DNA from: Trachelipus rathkii
Lineage: Eukaryota > Arthropoda > Malacostraca > Isopoda > Trachelipodidae
Direction of reading: 5' to 3'
Assembly (NCBI GenBank): GCA_015478945.1
Contig: JABUQX010097492.1
Span: forward strand, 1 to 18,898
Length of the DNA stretch: 18,898 nt
A model generated the notes under the pieces. That model saw only the letters and a list, made by a program, of their open reading frames with translations. It searched no databases and had not been told where the DNA came from. Shown here one piece after another: positions 1 to 7,855 of the stretch. Every line of letters begins with the position of its first letter. Position 1 is the stretch's first letter. The translations under genes and the position numbers were made by a program.

Positions 1-134
1 GGAAAGAGAAGTAAGATGAAGTAAGCGGCTGTAATAGTTGTTAAGGTCACTAATTATAGAAGTAAATTTAATTGAGGGGGGGGGTATATAAACAATTATG
101 CATTGATCTAAGAATTTGTAGTTGTAATTGGTAG
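1..134 (+). other. Probable intron sequence of the aprataxin gene, upstream of the LINE insertion
   Basis: No exon is visible: stops occur in all plus frames and there is no coding-like stretch. It contains a run of nine G at 76-84 followed by TATATA. If the LINE at 153-3890 is removed, this stretch joins directly to 3909-4054, the intron part in front of the last aprataxin exon. It is therefore most simply the same intron. This is inference from position; the previous exon is outside the window. Confidence 0.5.
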
Positions 135-152
135 TAGCATATTTTTATTTCT
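135..152. repeat. Left target-site duplication of LINE copy A
   Basis: The 18 bases TAGCATATTTTTATTTCT are repeated without mismatch at 3891-3908. The two copies flank exactly the stretch whose composition and homology mark it as a retrotransposon. Duplications of this size are typical of target-primed insertion by non-LTR elements. The bases just outside differ (G and A before, C and A after), so the match is bounded. Confidence 0.85.
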
Positions 153-3100
153 CATTTCTTGGCTTTCTTTCAATTGGCTCTCCAGAGCTGGGAGTAAGGC
201 GCGCAAAAATGCGTCAGATAAAGAAAAGCAGTAGGAGGTTATGACAAATGTCGAAAAGAAGCGACTTCAGCTGTCGCTTAATGCCCCCTCTGTATCTATT
301 AATTAGTGAAAACTCGTCAAAGACAGAAAATCGCACGCTAAGAGCTTCATGGGACTTCGGCTACTTGATGGCGTCATAACAATGGCGTCAATGTAGAGTT
401 CATCGCGGGCTGGAGCGGCAGGTGGCGCAGCATTAACCTAGCGTACCATGGCCGCCCTTATACAAAACGCCCAGGTCCATTCTGCTCGCTATCTATAGCA
501 CCTTTATTCTGCATCCTCTGCAACTCAGCATTTCTTCAGCATGGCCTTCAGGATTTCGTTCAGCCGACTGCCGATGCGGCACTTTCTTTCGTCTGCACCA
601 GTCGCGGTCGTTCCACGACTAGCTCACCACTATACATCCGCCTAACAAACGACTATCATTCATGCCTTTCGCTACATGACCAACCATCTTACATACTTTC
701 ATCTTATTCTCATCATTACGCCCTTTGCTTCAGCACGGCGGACACACTCTCTAATAAGTTGCATTCTACTATTTATTAATGCTTAACTCAGCACCTAGCA
801 TGCTGCGCTAAGATTTGTCTATACTGAACAGCATTGAAGGTCTTTAGATTTCTATACTTCTTATTCCAGAATACGGTTCATAGTCTCACATTACCATGAC
901 AAGTGAACACATAGGTAACTAACATAACGCTTGTGCATGTAAGACCGCGCATAGCGCACTGCAGACTTAGTGCCTTTACATTCACGGCAGATCGATTTAA
1001 TTGCACCTATGCAACCCTCTGCCTATTACATGCAACTTTCCTACTAGGCACTCTGCTCATCCGTTTCGGCTTCTCATCCAAACATACCCTAAATATTAAA
1101 CTCAGACAGCTTGCTCGCTAGCTGCTACATCACCATCTAACATAACTTACCACTGAGGACTGTCCTCACTCAGCAACCATAACCTATAGCTGCTTATCTA
1201 CGTTTACATTTCAAAACGACCTCCTTTTACATAACGCGCCTGCAAATCTCTCTCGCGCTGAATCATACTCAAACTCTCTTGCAGATTCGCCACAGCAGTA
1301 AGCGGCATAATTATCCGCATATAATAGGTAGGGCACCTCCAGCTCATAGACTGCCCATTCTCGCATGCATATGCTAACACCTATTCCTGCTTATCGCCCC
1401 ATCCGTCGAATCTTTCATAAGCCGCCGCCTATCGCATTATACAAATTGAATTAAGCCAAGGAGACATAACACAACGCTGTCATGGCACATCCGGCTATTA
1501 AATGCTAACCATCACACATTGACACGCATTTATTCTGTTACAACAACTACGCTTCAGCTATTCGTCATAACAATGACTTTTTGATTACCATTCAGAAAGC
1601 CTAGCAACGCATGCAAGCACAATTATGCACTAAACGCGGCTGGGCATAAAGCTCCGGGCTAGTACTCCTATCTATAAGCGCCTGTTGCTAAAATCACTAA
1701 AACCATAAATTTTATAATTTATTCTTGCTTGCTGCCAGTGCAATTTTCCTGCATCATTATTGTTTAATGTAAAAGATTTGATCACACATGCCATCTTTAG
1801 CCACTGCCTAAAGGCGGCACCTTGTTGCTTCACCGCAATGCAGTCTGTGCAGTCACATCGAACGCACTGCTTCGACCAAAATGCACAGCATATACCTTCG
1901 CCTAAAACACTCATTAACGTATTCGCCTGCTATAATTTCTAGCAAGTTTCCCGCCTTTTCTCCCTTACGGCCTTATTACAAGGGTACTATTACCGCTTTC
2001 CTGCAATGCCTTGGAACTATACCTCGGCATAAACGCTTTATTACTAGCCAAGCTTCAATTATCGCTTATGGCAATGGGCATCATCTCGAGCTCCGCTCTT
2101 GATGCAAATTTCACCAGTAATTTCACTGCTATACTGCAGATTTACGCTAATTGTGTTTTACTTCACTTTCTCAATGCTTACCTCTATTACCTCCCTCCAT
2201 TACTAATAACGCTCAGGTGCCTTCAAAATTACCTTATATCCTTCTTAGTACCATGGCATAGACCGCCACGACACATTCACATAACTAGCGCGGGGCTCAT
2301 GCATGTAGCATGTTAATATTGTGCAGATTTGCGAAGTGTTATTTTTCCTACATCTCCCTGCACATCCATTTCATCCTATTCTATCATAAAGACATATTCT
2401 ATTCATAAGGCAGATTCCCCTTATTCTCTTTTTCTTAATCTTTCGCGCTTGCGCTTCAGAGAGCTTGCCTATTCCCAGTGTATGTCCTTCAATTCATCTC
2501 GCTTCGGCTAATACTGTTCATATCATTACGCTCTTGTTTTCTCCTACCGTATGCACCTTTTAGTATTTCTTTTTTCCTCTTTCTTATTATAATTTGGTTC
2601 CAAGCATCTTTCTTTTTGAAACTTCATGGGCATTGTCTTTTAGTACTCAATCCTGGAACAGCTTGCTATTTTTACCTTAAAACGCGCTTTCATTCACTGC
2701 TTCATTCCACCATTCGCTGTTAACATTCTTACATTCCTACTTTAGCACATCCACACACTTCCTTTGCACTACTAATCATTGCTTCGCTCATATTGCCTCC
2801 CAGTATTTGTTCAGTATTACCTTGTTCACTTTGCAGCGATTTACTAGCGGCGCTCGCATTACATACTTATCTTATTGTCTTGCTCACTTAACTTCCAACT
2901 CTTATATATTTAGCCATACTTCCTTTTCGTATACCTGCCTCATGCAGCATACAAGCCGATCGGCACTAAGCTTATTTTATACGATTGAACAACATAATGA
3001 ATCGTATAATCCCATTCTAAATCGCGCCATCACTGTTAACTATCACACTATACTTTCACATGCTCCTTCTCAAAACTCGATCCTTTGCATGACTTTCAAC

Positions 3101-3890
3101 ATTCGAGCTCTATTGGAGATATACTGAACTTCTAGGTTACTTATGGGATAACTCTTGTGTTTAAAGAAAGTATTACTTAGCACACATAATCCTCTCTCTT
3201 CAGCAGAAATCATCTCCTTCTACATTAAGTTCTGCATATTTGCTCTCCCGCCAACCCGCTAAAACGCACGAGGACTGTTTATAGCGCTATCACGTCTTTT
3301 TTGATGCACGGTGGCATATCCAGACGCATTTCAGGTCCGCACGAAGCACTATCTATACTGAAAGCTCCTTACTCAGCAGCCATCCAGAACATAATTGCAG
3401 ATTATCCGAAAAAATAGTACTCTTCAGTTCACGTTTCGCCCTCAGATGGACGCATACGTCACAACCACACATTACCTTGACCTTTTCACTTAAATTTAAG
3501 CCATTAGAAATTCATTAGGACTCACTAGCACACCGCAAAGTCTACATTAGCTTTGTACGCACAGGTCCTGCATCATTATTGGCAACTCGCTTCTCTCCAT
3601 CTCATCATTCTCTTCGTTCGCACACCGCACGCAGCGACATTTCAGGCAACACACACGGCTAGCTACAATTTCACCTTTCCTTCATCTTGTTTCAGTCACA
3701 GCGAGCAAATCAATTTGCCATACTTTCTAATACATCGCTATCAGCGCTGCTCTCCTCTCTCCATCAACATTTTTCTCTGAACTATTGCTTATGTACCATT
3801 TACGTATTGCATAATTTCGCCGAAAAATTAGAAAGGTCGTTTACGCGTAATCACACGAACGCATGTCTCGCGAGGCTTATGCTTGTAGCA
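153..3890 (-). mobile_element. Non-LTR retrotransposon (LINE), copy A, near full length but coding-dead
   Basis: A 3,738-bp insertion in minus orientation, bounded by the 18-bp duplication. It is collinear with copy B (about 9690-11400). Matching blocks include 210-240 with 9695-9725, 393-420 with 9829-9858, 1000-1400 with 10300-10665, and 1400-1740 with 11060-11290. Reverse transcriptase remnants are visible on the minus strand. The 5' end of the element is near 3890 and its 3' tail near 153. The length suits a full-length element of about 3.5-4 kb. No frame remains open: frameshifts and stops separate every recognisable piece. The interior from about 540 to 3890 is poor in G on the plus strand. 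I could not find clear endonuclease motifs in 1760-3890, which should hold that domain and the N-terminal part of the polymerase. The exact family is uncertain. Confidence 0.85.
1195..1760 (-). pseudogene. Reverse transcriptase relic inside LINE copy A
   Basis: Read on the minus strand, 1473-1453 gives Cys-Val-Met-Ser-Pro-Trp-Leu, the polymerase motif-B region (consensus QGCVxSPWLFN). A frameshift follows at once. Further downstream in the minus sense, 1231-1214 gives Cys-Lys-Arg-Arg-Ser-Phe. After another shift come Asn-Val-Asp-Lys and Val-Met-Val, matching the 'RRKLKVNVDKSKVMV' block that follows the YADD motif in arthropod LINEs. The YADD motif itself is not preserved. About 1560-1740 aligns with the motif-A region of copy B (accATTCAGAAagcctagc against accattcagaagtctacc). 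Several frameshifts and stops make this non-functional. It would act with the LINE RNA in target-primed reverse transcription if intact. Confidence 0.75.
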
Positions 3891-3908
3891 TAGCATATTT
3901 TTATTTCT
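3891..3908. repeat. Right target-site duplication of LINE copy A
   Basis: Second copy of the 18-bp sequence at 135-152, identical. It abuts a sharp change in composition, from the G-poor retrotransposon to AT-rich intron sequence. Just inside the element the sequence reads gtagca, so the true junction may differ by one or two bases. Confidence 0.85.
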
Positions 3909-4054
3909 AAATATGATCATTTTAAAGAATCAAATATAGATTGTATATAAGGGATAGATTGTGTACAAGAGATTTTGTTTAAATTATTAAGATTAAGAAT
4001 TATTGGTCGATGAATTTTAATCTTCTAATGTGTTTTTTAATTATTTTTTTTTAG
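3909..4054 (+). promoter_or_regulatory. 3' end of the last aprataxin intron: branch site, pyrimidine tract and AG
   Basis: AT-rich intron end. A possible branch site TTCTAAT lies at 4022-4028, about 26 bases before a T-rich tract (4031-4052) that ends in TTTTTAG at 4054. The next base begins an open, protein-like frame. This layout is what a metazoan 3' splice site looks like. Splicing itself is inferred. Confidence 0.75.
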
Positions 4055-4209
4055 AACTTATTCAAGAATTAAAAGAAGGAAATATTAAGAGCTTGACAGA
4101 CGCTAATGGAAAGCAACTTTTGTCTGAACCCTTAAAATGCCACAAATGTGACTTTGTACCAAAGAATATGCCAAACCTTAAGGAACATCTTCTTAAACAT
4201 ATTAAATAA
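4055..4209 (+). CDS. APTX: Aprataxin, terminal exon (C-terminal C2H2 zinc finger)
   Basis: Only the last exon is present: 50 codons after a split codon, then TAA at 4207-4209. The exon opens with AA, so a preceding G would complete Glu, which fits human aprataxin (E before MVQE). The end reads LKCHKCDFVPKNMPNLKEHL then LKHIK. This is a C-x2-C-x12-H-x3-H finger: Cys at 4138 and 4147, His at 4186 and 4198. The LKEHLxKH ending and LxCHxC opening match the known vertebrate aprataxin tail closely. Aprataxin is a nuclear HIT-domain hydrolase that removes AMP from aborted DNA ligation ends; the finger contacts DNA. The HIT and any FHA domain lie upstream, outside the window. The preceding intron carries the 3.7 kb LINE. 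All four zinc ligands are intact, so this part looks functional. Identification is from remembered family features, without a search. Confidence 0.88.
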
Positions 4210-4330
4210 TGTTATTTACTCTGTGATAAGCTCTCTTCAATTTACTTTGTTATAAGAAATATTAAATTATTGGATATATCCTTTATTTAACATTAAAAAT
4301 TTTAAAACATGAGAGTTTGTAAAAGATTTT
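4210..4330 (+). terminator. APTX 3' UTR with variant poly(A) signals
   Basis: After the stop there is no AATAAA, but ATTAAA, the commonest variant signal, occurs at 4261-4266 and again at 4292-4297. A G/T-rich stretch (gagagtttgt, 4311-4320) and a T/G-rich stretch near 4360-4372 could serve as downstream elements. The 3' UTR would then be only about 70-110 bases. Which site is used cannot be told from sequence. Confidence 0.5.
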
Positions 4331-4467
4331 TCAGATTAGTTTCATATATGTTTCTCTCATTTTTTTTTGTTTGATAATCATTCTCAATCGAAGTTGAGCA
4401 ATTTTGTTTGGGGAAAATATGATCCCTTATGTTTAAAATATTGTAAAATCAATTTATTATACTCTAT
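4331..4467. other. AT-rich intergenic sequence, nothing assigned
   Basis: Sequence between the APTX 3' end and the Tc1 relic. It includes a T-rich tract at 4362-4372. I see no reading frame or repeat relationship. Confidence 0.5.
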
Positions 4468-4732
4468 CCCACAAAATTAACGCACCAATACCAATTAAAG
4501 TTATATGTCGAAAATTAAAGGATTAGTCTTGATAATTGGGGGTAGAATGTGTTAAAGAAAATACATAATACACAAATTACATAAACTGTGGGAAGACTGG
4601 AAGTCGTCGTCGATGCAAAACACGTATGAAAATGACAAAAAAAAGGAAAGTTATGAGGCACTAATTATCAGTTTCCTACGAAACGTAGTCATGATATTGA
4701 GGGATGACTAGGTAGACAAATAGCTCAGTAAA

Positions 4733-5072
4733 ATGGATCGTGGTGGACGTAATTTAACACTTGATATATGTGTTCGAATTGTAATGTTAAGTGAAAGGGA
4801 TGCACATCACGAACTCTAGAAAAGGTTTTGACATCATAGGGAGAGACAAACGACCATACAAGGAGACGTGGCAGACCTGGTAGGGGGGGGGTAGGGGGGT
4901 AGGGCAGCGTACGATACTTTAGTGGAAGACCCTTTTATGAAGCTGTAGATAGTTCGGGACTACAATATGCTAGGATGTTCATAGGACCAAAGTACGTACG
5001 AATACCATTAGACGGCAACCTACTGGACAAGATTATCACTCTTAATGACCAGCAATTTGCTCACAAACAGTG
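4733..5072 (+). pseudogene. Tc1-like transposase, N-terminal DNA-binding part, broken
   Basis: ATG at 4733 opens MDRGGRNLTLDICVRIVMLS, the usual start of Tc1-like transposases (MGRGRxLTxExRAQIVxL), the first helix-turn-helix. A stop follows at 4817. In another frame, about 4838-4882 gives GETNDHTRRRGRPGR. This corresponds to the linker 'RETGDHTRRPGSGRPR' between the two DNA-binding subdomains and its AT-hook-like GRPR. A G-tract (4883-4905) then breaks the frame. Around 4953-5072 a third stretch (SSGLQYARMF, later ITLNDQQFAHKQ) resembles the second helix-turn-helix and the region before the catalytic domain. Family length is about 340 residues. Frameshifts and stops make it non-functional. 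Confidence 0.75.
4883..4905 (+). other. G-quadruplex-prone G-tract inside the transposase relic
   Basis: Nine G, TA, six G, TA, three G. At least four runs of three G with loops of one to five bases can be chosen, which satisfies the usual quadruplex pattern. It sits directly after the GRPGR linker codons and destroys the reading frame. It probably grew by slippage. Folding is not shown by sequence. Confidence 0.6.
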
Positions 5073-5077
5073 ATGTC

Positions 5078-5245
5078 AAAAAAAAAAAAAATATATATAT
5101 ATATTCATCTATATAAAATTAATTATATAGAAGTTAAAATGTATATATATACATTAAATGACGTATAATATCTATATATATATATATATATATATATTAT
5201 ATTATACATAATATATGTTATATAATATATATTATATTATATAGG
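5078..5245. repeat. Poly-A and TA microsatellite within the split Tc1 element
   Basis: A run of A from 5078 to about 5091 continues into alternating TA/ATAT. A second TA block lies around 5172-5197, and imperfect ATTATA repeats run to about 5245. This begins where recognisable transposase sequence stops, so it marks the left edge of the material that separates the two halves. Confidence 0.8.
5111..5160 (+). repeat. Diverged direct repeat, first copy
   Basis: atataaaattaatt then aagttaaaatgtata then acattaaatg. The second copy at 5535-5584 has the same order of blocks with a few changes and small gaps. The spacing is about 424 bases. It may be a duplicated piece of a small unidentified element; both copies are AT-rich, so part of the similarity could be convergent. 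Confidence 0.5.
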
Positions 5246-5534
5246 CGATACTTATTTACTCGTTACATTTGTATCGTTTAGACAGTACATCGTTCGTGTA
5301 TGGTATTGTGTTTTTGCAATTTCTATAAATATATTAAAAAATCGATACTAGATACATTTTTCAAAATAATTTGTTAATAGCCTATTGATAAGCAATATAT
5401 TTATAAAATGATTTAATGGGAAAAGGGTTAAAAGTGCTTTCGATTGTAATTACATATATACATACATATTAGTATAAAATACGTGCATACATTATACATG
5501 CATCCGTAGTTACGTCCGTATATATCCATGCTCA

Positions 5535-5584
5535 ATATAAAATTAATTCATATGAAGTTAAAATGTATAATACACATTAAAATG
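5535..5584 (+). repeat. Diverged direct repeat, second copy
   Basis: Second copy of the block at 5111-5160, reading atataaaattaattcatatg, then aagttaaaatgtata, then acacattaaaatg. Between the copies lies only microsatellite and unclassified AT-rich sequence. Confidence 0.5.
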
Positions 5585-5638
5585 GTGGCAGTTTCAATAT
5601 CTCTTATAAATTAAAAGTTTATAAGATCTCTTGTCTCC

Positions 5639-5664
5639 AAAAAAAAAAAAAAAAAAAAAAAAAA
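5639..5664. repeat. Poly(A) run of 26
   Basis: An uninterrupted run of 26 A, preceded by ttgtctcc and followed by ttttccattt. It could be the tail of a short retroposon in plus orientation ending here, but I recognise no body sequence upstream and found no target-site duplication. A slippage-grown homopolymer is equally possible. Confidence 0.7.
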
Positions 5665-6373
5665 TTTTCCATTTAAAATTTCCTTGGATTCCCTATATGC
5701 ATCCCGTCTGCCGTGCAATTATTTTTAAAATAAAGTAGCAGGGGCTTAAAGTTAAACCATTCTCGAAGACTATTCGGTTTTTTTGGCCATATTCACGCCC
5801 CTAGAAGTAGACACTGATGAAAGTTTAGCAATTTAGTATTTTTTAAAATAAACTAGTTTGTTTGTGTAAACTGTATTATAATAAACTGTTTCGTGAATGT
5901 GTTTATTTGCTCGACTATTAATTTTTGTCTGTCGGAAACTTATGCCTACGACGTCTGTTGGTTCCCTTTGAAAGCCGAGTAAATTCAAATATAAATGTTT
6001 GAGAAAACGAATTGCATAATCTGTGTATTCTGTGATATTAATAACCTTTTTTTCCACATATAATAGTTAATTAGTAACCAAACTGCATAATAAATCGACT
6101 GTGTACTAATTTCTACTGTAGTCATAATTTTTAATAAATAATAATAACTTTAAAATTTTAAAAGTACCTGGAAACCTGTATCGACATCTCTTATGAAATA
6201 AAGTAGCGATATATTTGTATTGCATAAAAAAAAAATCGTATATCGATTAAAAATTTTTCTGTATCCATGCCCATTATTGCCTGCGAATATCCGAGGGACA
6301 TCGCAGAACCAGATTAGCATTTGGAAGGAACATTTCAAGTGACACTGATTTACTGGTTGAAAGACTTATTTAG
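5665..6373. other. Unassigned AT-rich sequence between transposase halves
   Basis: No convincing gene. The middle of the transposase, including the first catalytic aspartate, should lie between 5072 and 6374, but I cannot see it here. Minus-strand frames at 5833-6057 and 6150-6338 have no recognisable features. About 1 kb more is present than the missing transposase middle would need, so something has been inserted. Confidence 0.5.
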
Positions 6374-6610
6374 GGACTCGATTTTGACCTTATATCTCTG
6401 ATTGATGTCCTAGAGGGCAGGATAGTTACCATCATAGACCCATACCCCCATTTCACCTTACATCGGGAAGGTAGGTTTATTCTAATGCAGGATAATGTCA
6501 TACCACTCTCCTCTCGAATAGTCCACAAATGTTTAAATGATGTAGAAATTCGATTGGTAGCGCGCAATTCAGACCTCAATCCCATAAATTGTGCCTGGGG
6601 CGAAGAGTAA
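6374..6610 (+). pseudogene. Tc1-like transposase, catalytic domain block with a lost catalytic Glu
   Basis: An open stretch from 6374 to the TAA at 6608. It contains GRFILMQDNV (catalytic Asp at 6491-6493), then SSRIVHKCLNDVEIRL, then SDLNPINCAW. These match the DDE block 'FMQDNARPHTARIVQ...IRVxxWPARSPDLNPIEHxW'. Two defects are visible. The glutamate of PIE is Asn (AAT, 6587-6589). About three residues around 'DWP' are missing, so the D-to-E spacing is 31 instead of 34. The start of the block (DLISLIDVLEGR) fits the 'TDLxxxDGxLNGxRY' region. The protein would cut and paste DNA ends if intact; this copy cannot. Confidence 0.82.
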
Positions 6611-6690
6611 GAGAACATCATCCTCTTCGAATAGGGCAATATTCCCAAGGTGTGAACTTTAATAAAAAAAAAAATTACCACTTACCGTGA

Positions 6691-6849
6691 ATCTACTTTC
6701 AGGAAGCTCTTGAACGTGCATGGAAAAATCCACAAGATGCTATACACCTAGTTACGAACATGGGAAGGCTTTGCAAGGTCATAATTCGTAGCAGGGTTGA
6801 ATATTCACGGTATTATGGAATATTGAAAATTGTACAATGGCAACCGTGA
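6691..6849 (+). pseudogene. Tc1-like transposase, C-terminal end, in a shifted frame
   Basis: In a frame different from the preceding block, QEALERAWKNPQDAIHLVTN followed by MGRLCKVIIRSRVEYSRYYG matches the family C-terminus 'LQxALxEEWxNIPQxxIxxLVxSMPRRCxAVIxSRGGxTRY'. A stop comes at 6847. Relative to the family, the piece between the PIE block and this one is about eight codons too long and carries an A-run (6664-6674) and stops. The end of the transposase is therefore complete but frameshifted. Confidence 0.82.
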
Positions 6850-6968
6850 TTTCCTACACGGCATAGTTTACTTGCTACCTCTGAAATGCCACCCGGGCCA
6901 CTTGTTTACCTAATGTTCATATATCTCAGTAACCCATGCACCCTTTCAAATGTAATAACAGTTAAAGG

Positions 6969-7743
6969 CATGTGACACTTCAGAAGAGAAGGAGTGCGAG
7001 GAAGATTGCCAGAATCATCCAGGGTTGAATTGGAGGAAACCAGGAAGCCAGAGAGATTAAGTCTTCCAGTCGGAGTGAAGTGACAGAACGATCAGAGCGA
7101 ATAAGTGAAGGAAAGTAAGATTTGCAGTTGTTGGTTTTTGACAAGCGTAAAACAAAAGACAAAACAAAATCGGATTTTGACGAAAGAAGAATTGAAATTA
7201 CTTCCATCTGCAATTACAGCTCCCACCTTTATATGCAGAAGCTGAAGCGTCTTCTCAATGTTAAAGCAAATCAACCAGCAACAGGAATCTGAAAGCGATG
7301 CAAAGTTTCCCATCAGCCCGGTTAAAGTGCCAGAAAATACGCCTAGGGCAGGATGTATCGCGTTGGAAAGCAATGAAAATTAATAGATACAATTGTGGTC
7401 AGTTACCTATAGGAGCGAAGATGGTGTGTTTATAGAGGTAGTAGTGGTGAAACAATAGTCAAGGGTGTTCAAGAATTGGTAGGGACCATCCGGAATATGT
7501 GTAGGTTCCTTAATCATACTCCAGATAGTTGAGAACGTTTAATGTTTCGGTCTCCTCCTTCCTGTATCAGTATGAGAGAACACAAACCACCATTCATCAT
7601 TCAGTGTTGTGTAGATTAAAATCACCTAAATAAAGGACCTCGGTAATTGCATGAGATGATAGGTCTCGTGATACTTAAAAAAGGCAGGAAAATCTTTTCC
7701 ATTAGAACCGTAGCAGAAGCACAAGGTTACTGCAGTAGTAGGA
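6969..7743. other. Unassigned stretch, some mixed-composition sequence
   Basis: Composition at 6970-7400 is less AT-rich than its surroundings and short open pieces exist on both strands. On the plus strand a 41-residue stretch ends with a stop near 7380. I recognise no domain. Stops and frame changes every 30-60 codons suggest an old transposon or retroelement remnant rather than a gene, but I cannot name it. Confidence 0.4.
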
Positions 7744-7855
7744 AAACATTTTAAACCATAAAGCATCAGTTGAGAGATGAGTTAGATATATTATTAAGTA
7801 GCCACAAACATTTTAAACCATAAAGCATCAGTTGAGAGATGAGTTAGATATATTA
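7744..7855 (+). repeat. 50-bp perfect direct duplication, 12-bp spacer
   Basis: Positions 7744-7793 and 7806-7855 are identical over 50 bases (aaacattttaaaccataaag through gagttagatatatta). They are offset by 62, with ttattaagtagccac-like sequence between them. Lack of divergence implies a recent local duplication or an assembly artefact. Confidence 0.9.

Larger units (their letters stand above)
4468..6968 (+). mobile_element. Degenerate Tc1-like DNA transposon, split by inserted AT-rich sequence
   Basis: The two ends of a Tc1/mariner-type transposase are recognisable on the plus strand (4733-5072 and 6374-6849), with about 1.3 kb of unrelated AT-rich sequence in between. The left end holds tcccacaaaattaacgcacc at 4468-4487, followed by 4495-4521. 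The inverse complement of that second part resembles 6942-6968 only loosely (CCTTT..AA...ATAAC..TTAA.GG), so a decayed inner terminal inverted repeat is possible but weak. No clean outer inverted repeat or TA duplication was found on the right. The element is dead, and its limits are approximate. Confidence 0.7.

Noticed and set aside
933..3893. Plus-strand open frames of 60-106 codons across the LINE (for example 2011-2316, 2807-3127)
   Set aside because: They lie antisense to the retrotransposon. Their translations are low in variety, rich in Ser, Leu, Phe and Tyr, overlap one another and show no domain. They arise because the G-poor strand has few TAG/TGA stops.
6370..6681. Minus-strand 103-codon open frame
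   Set aside because: It is the antisense shadow of the plus-strand Tc1 transposase block with its QDN and SDLNPI motifs.
6651..6702. A GT...AG span in the transposase relic that could be a small intron
   Set aside because: Removing it does not restore the family spacing between the PIE block and the C-terminal block, and Tc1 transposases usually lack introns. An A-run and local decay explain the extra length.
7669..7745. A short frame reading like a transposase helix-turn-helix (SIRTVAEAQGYCSSRKTF)
   Set aside because: The resemblance is limited to about a dozen residues, and no other transposase motif lies nearby.
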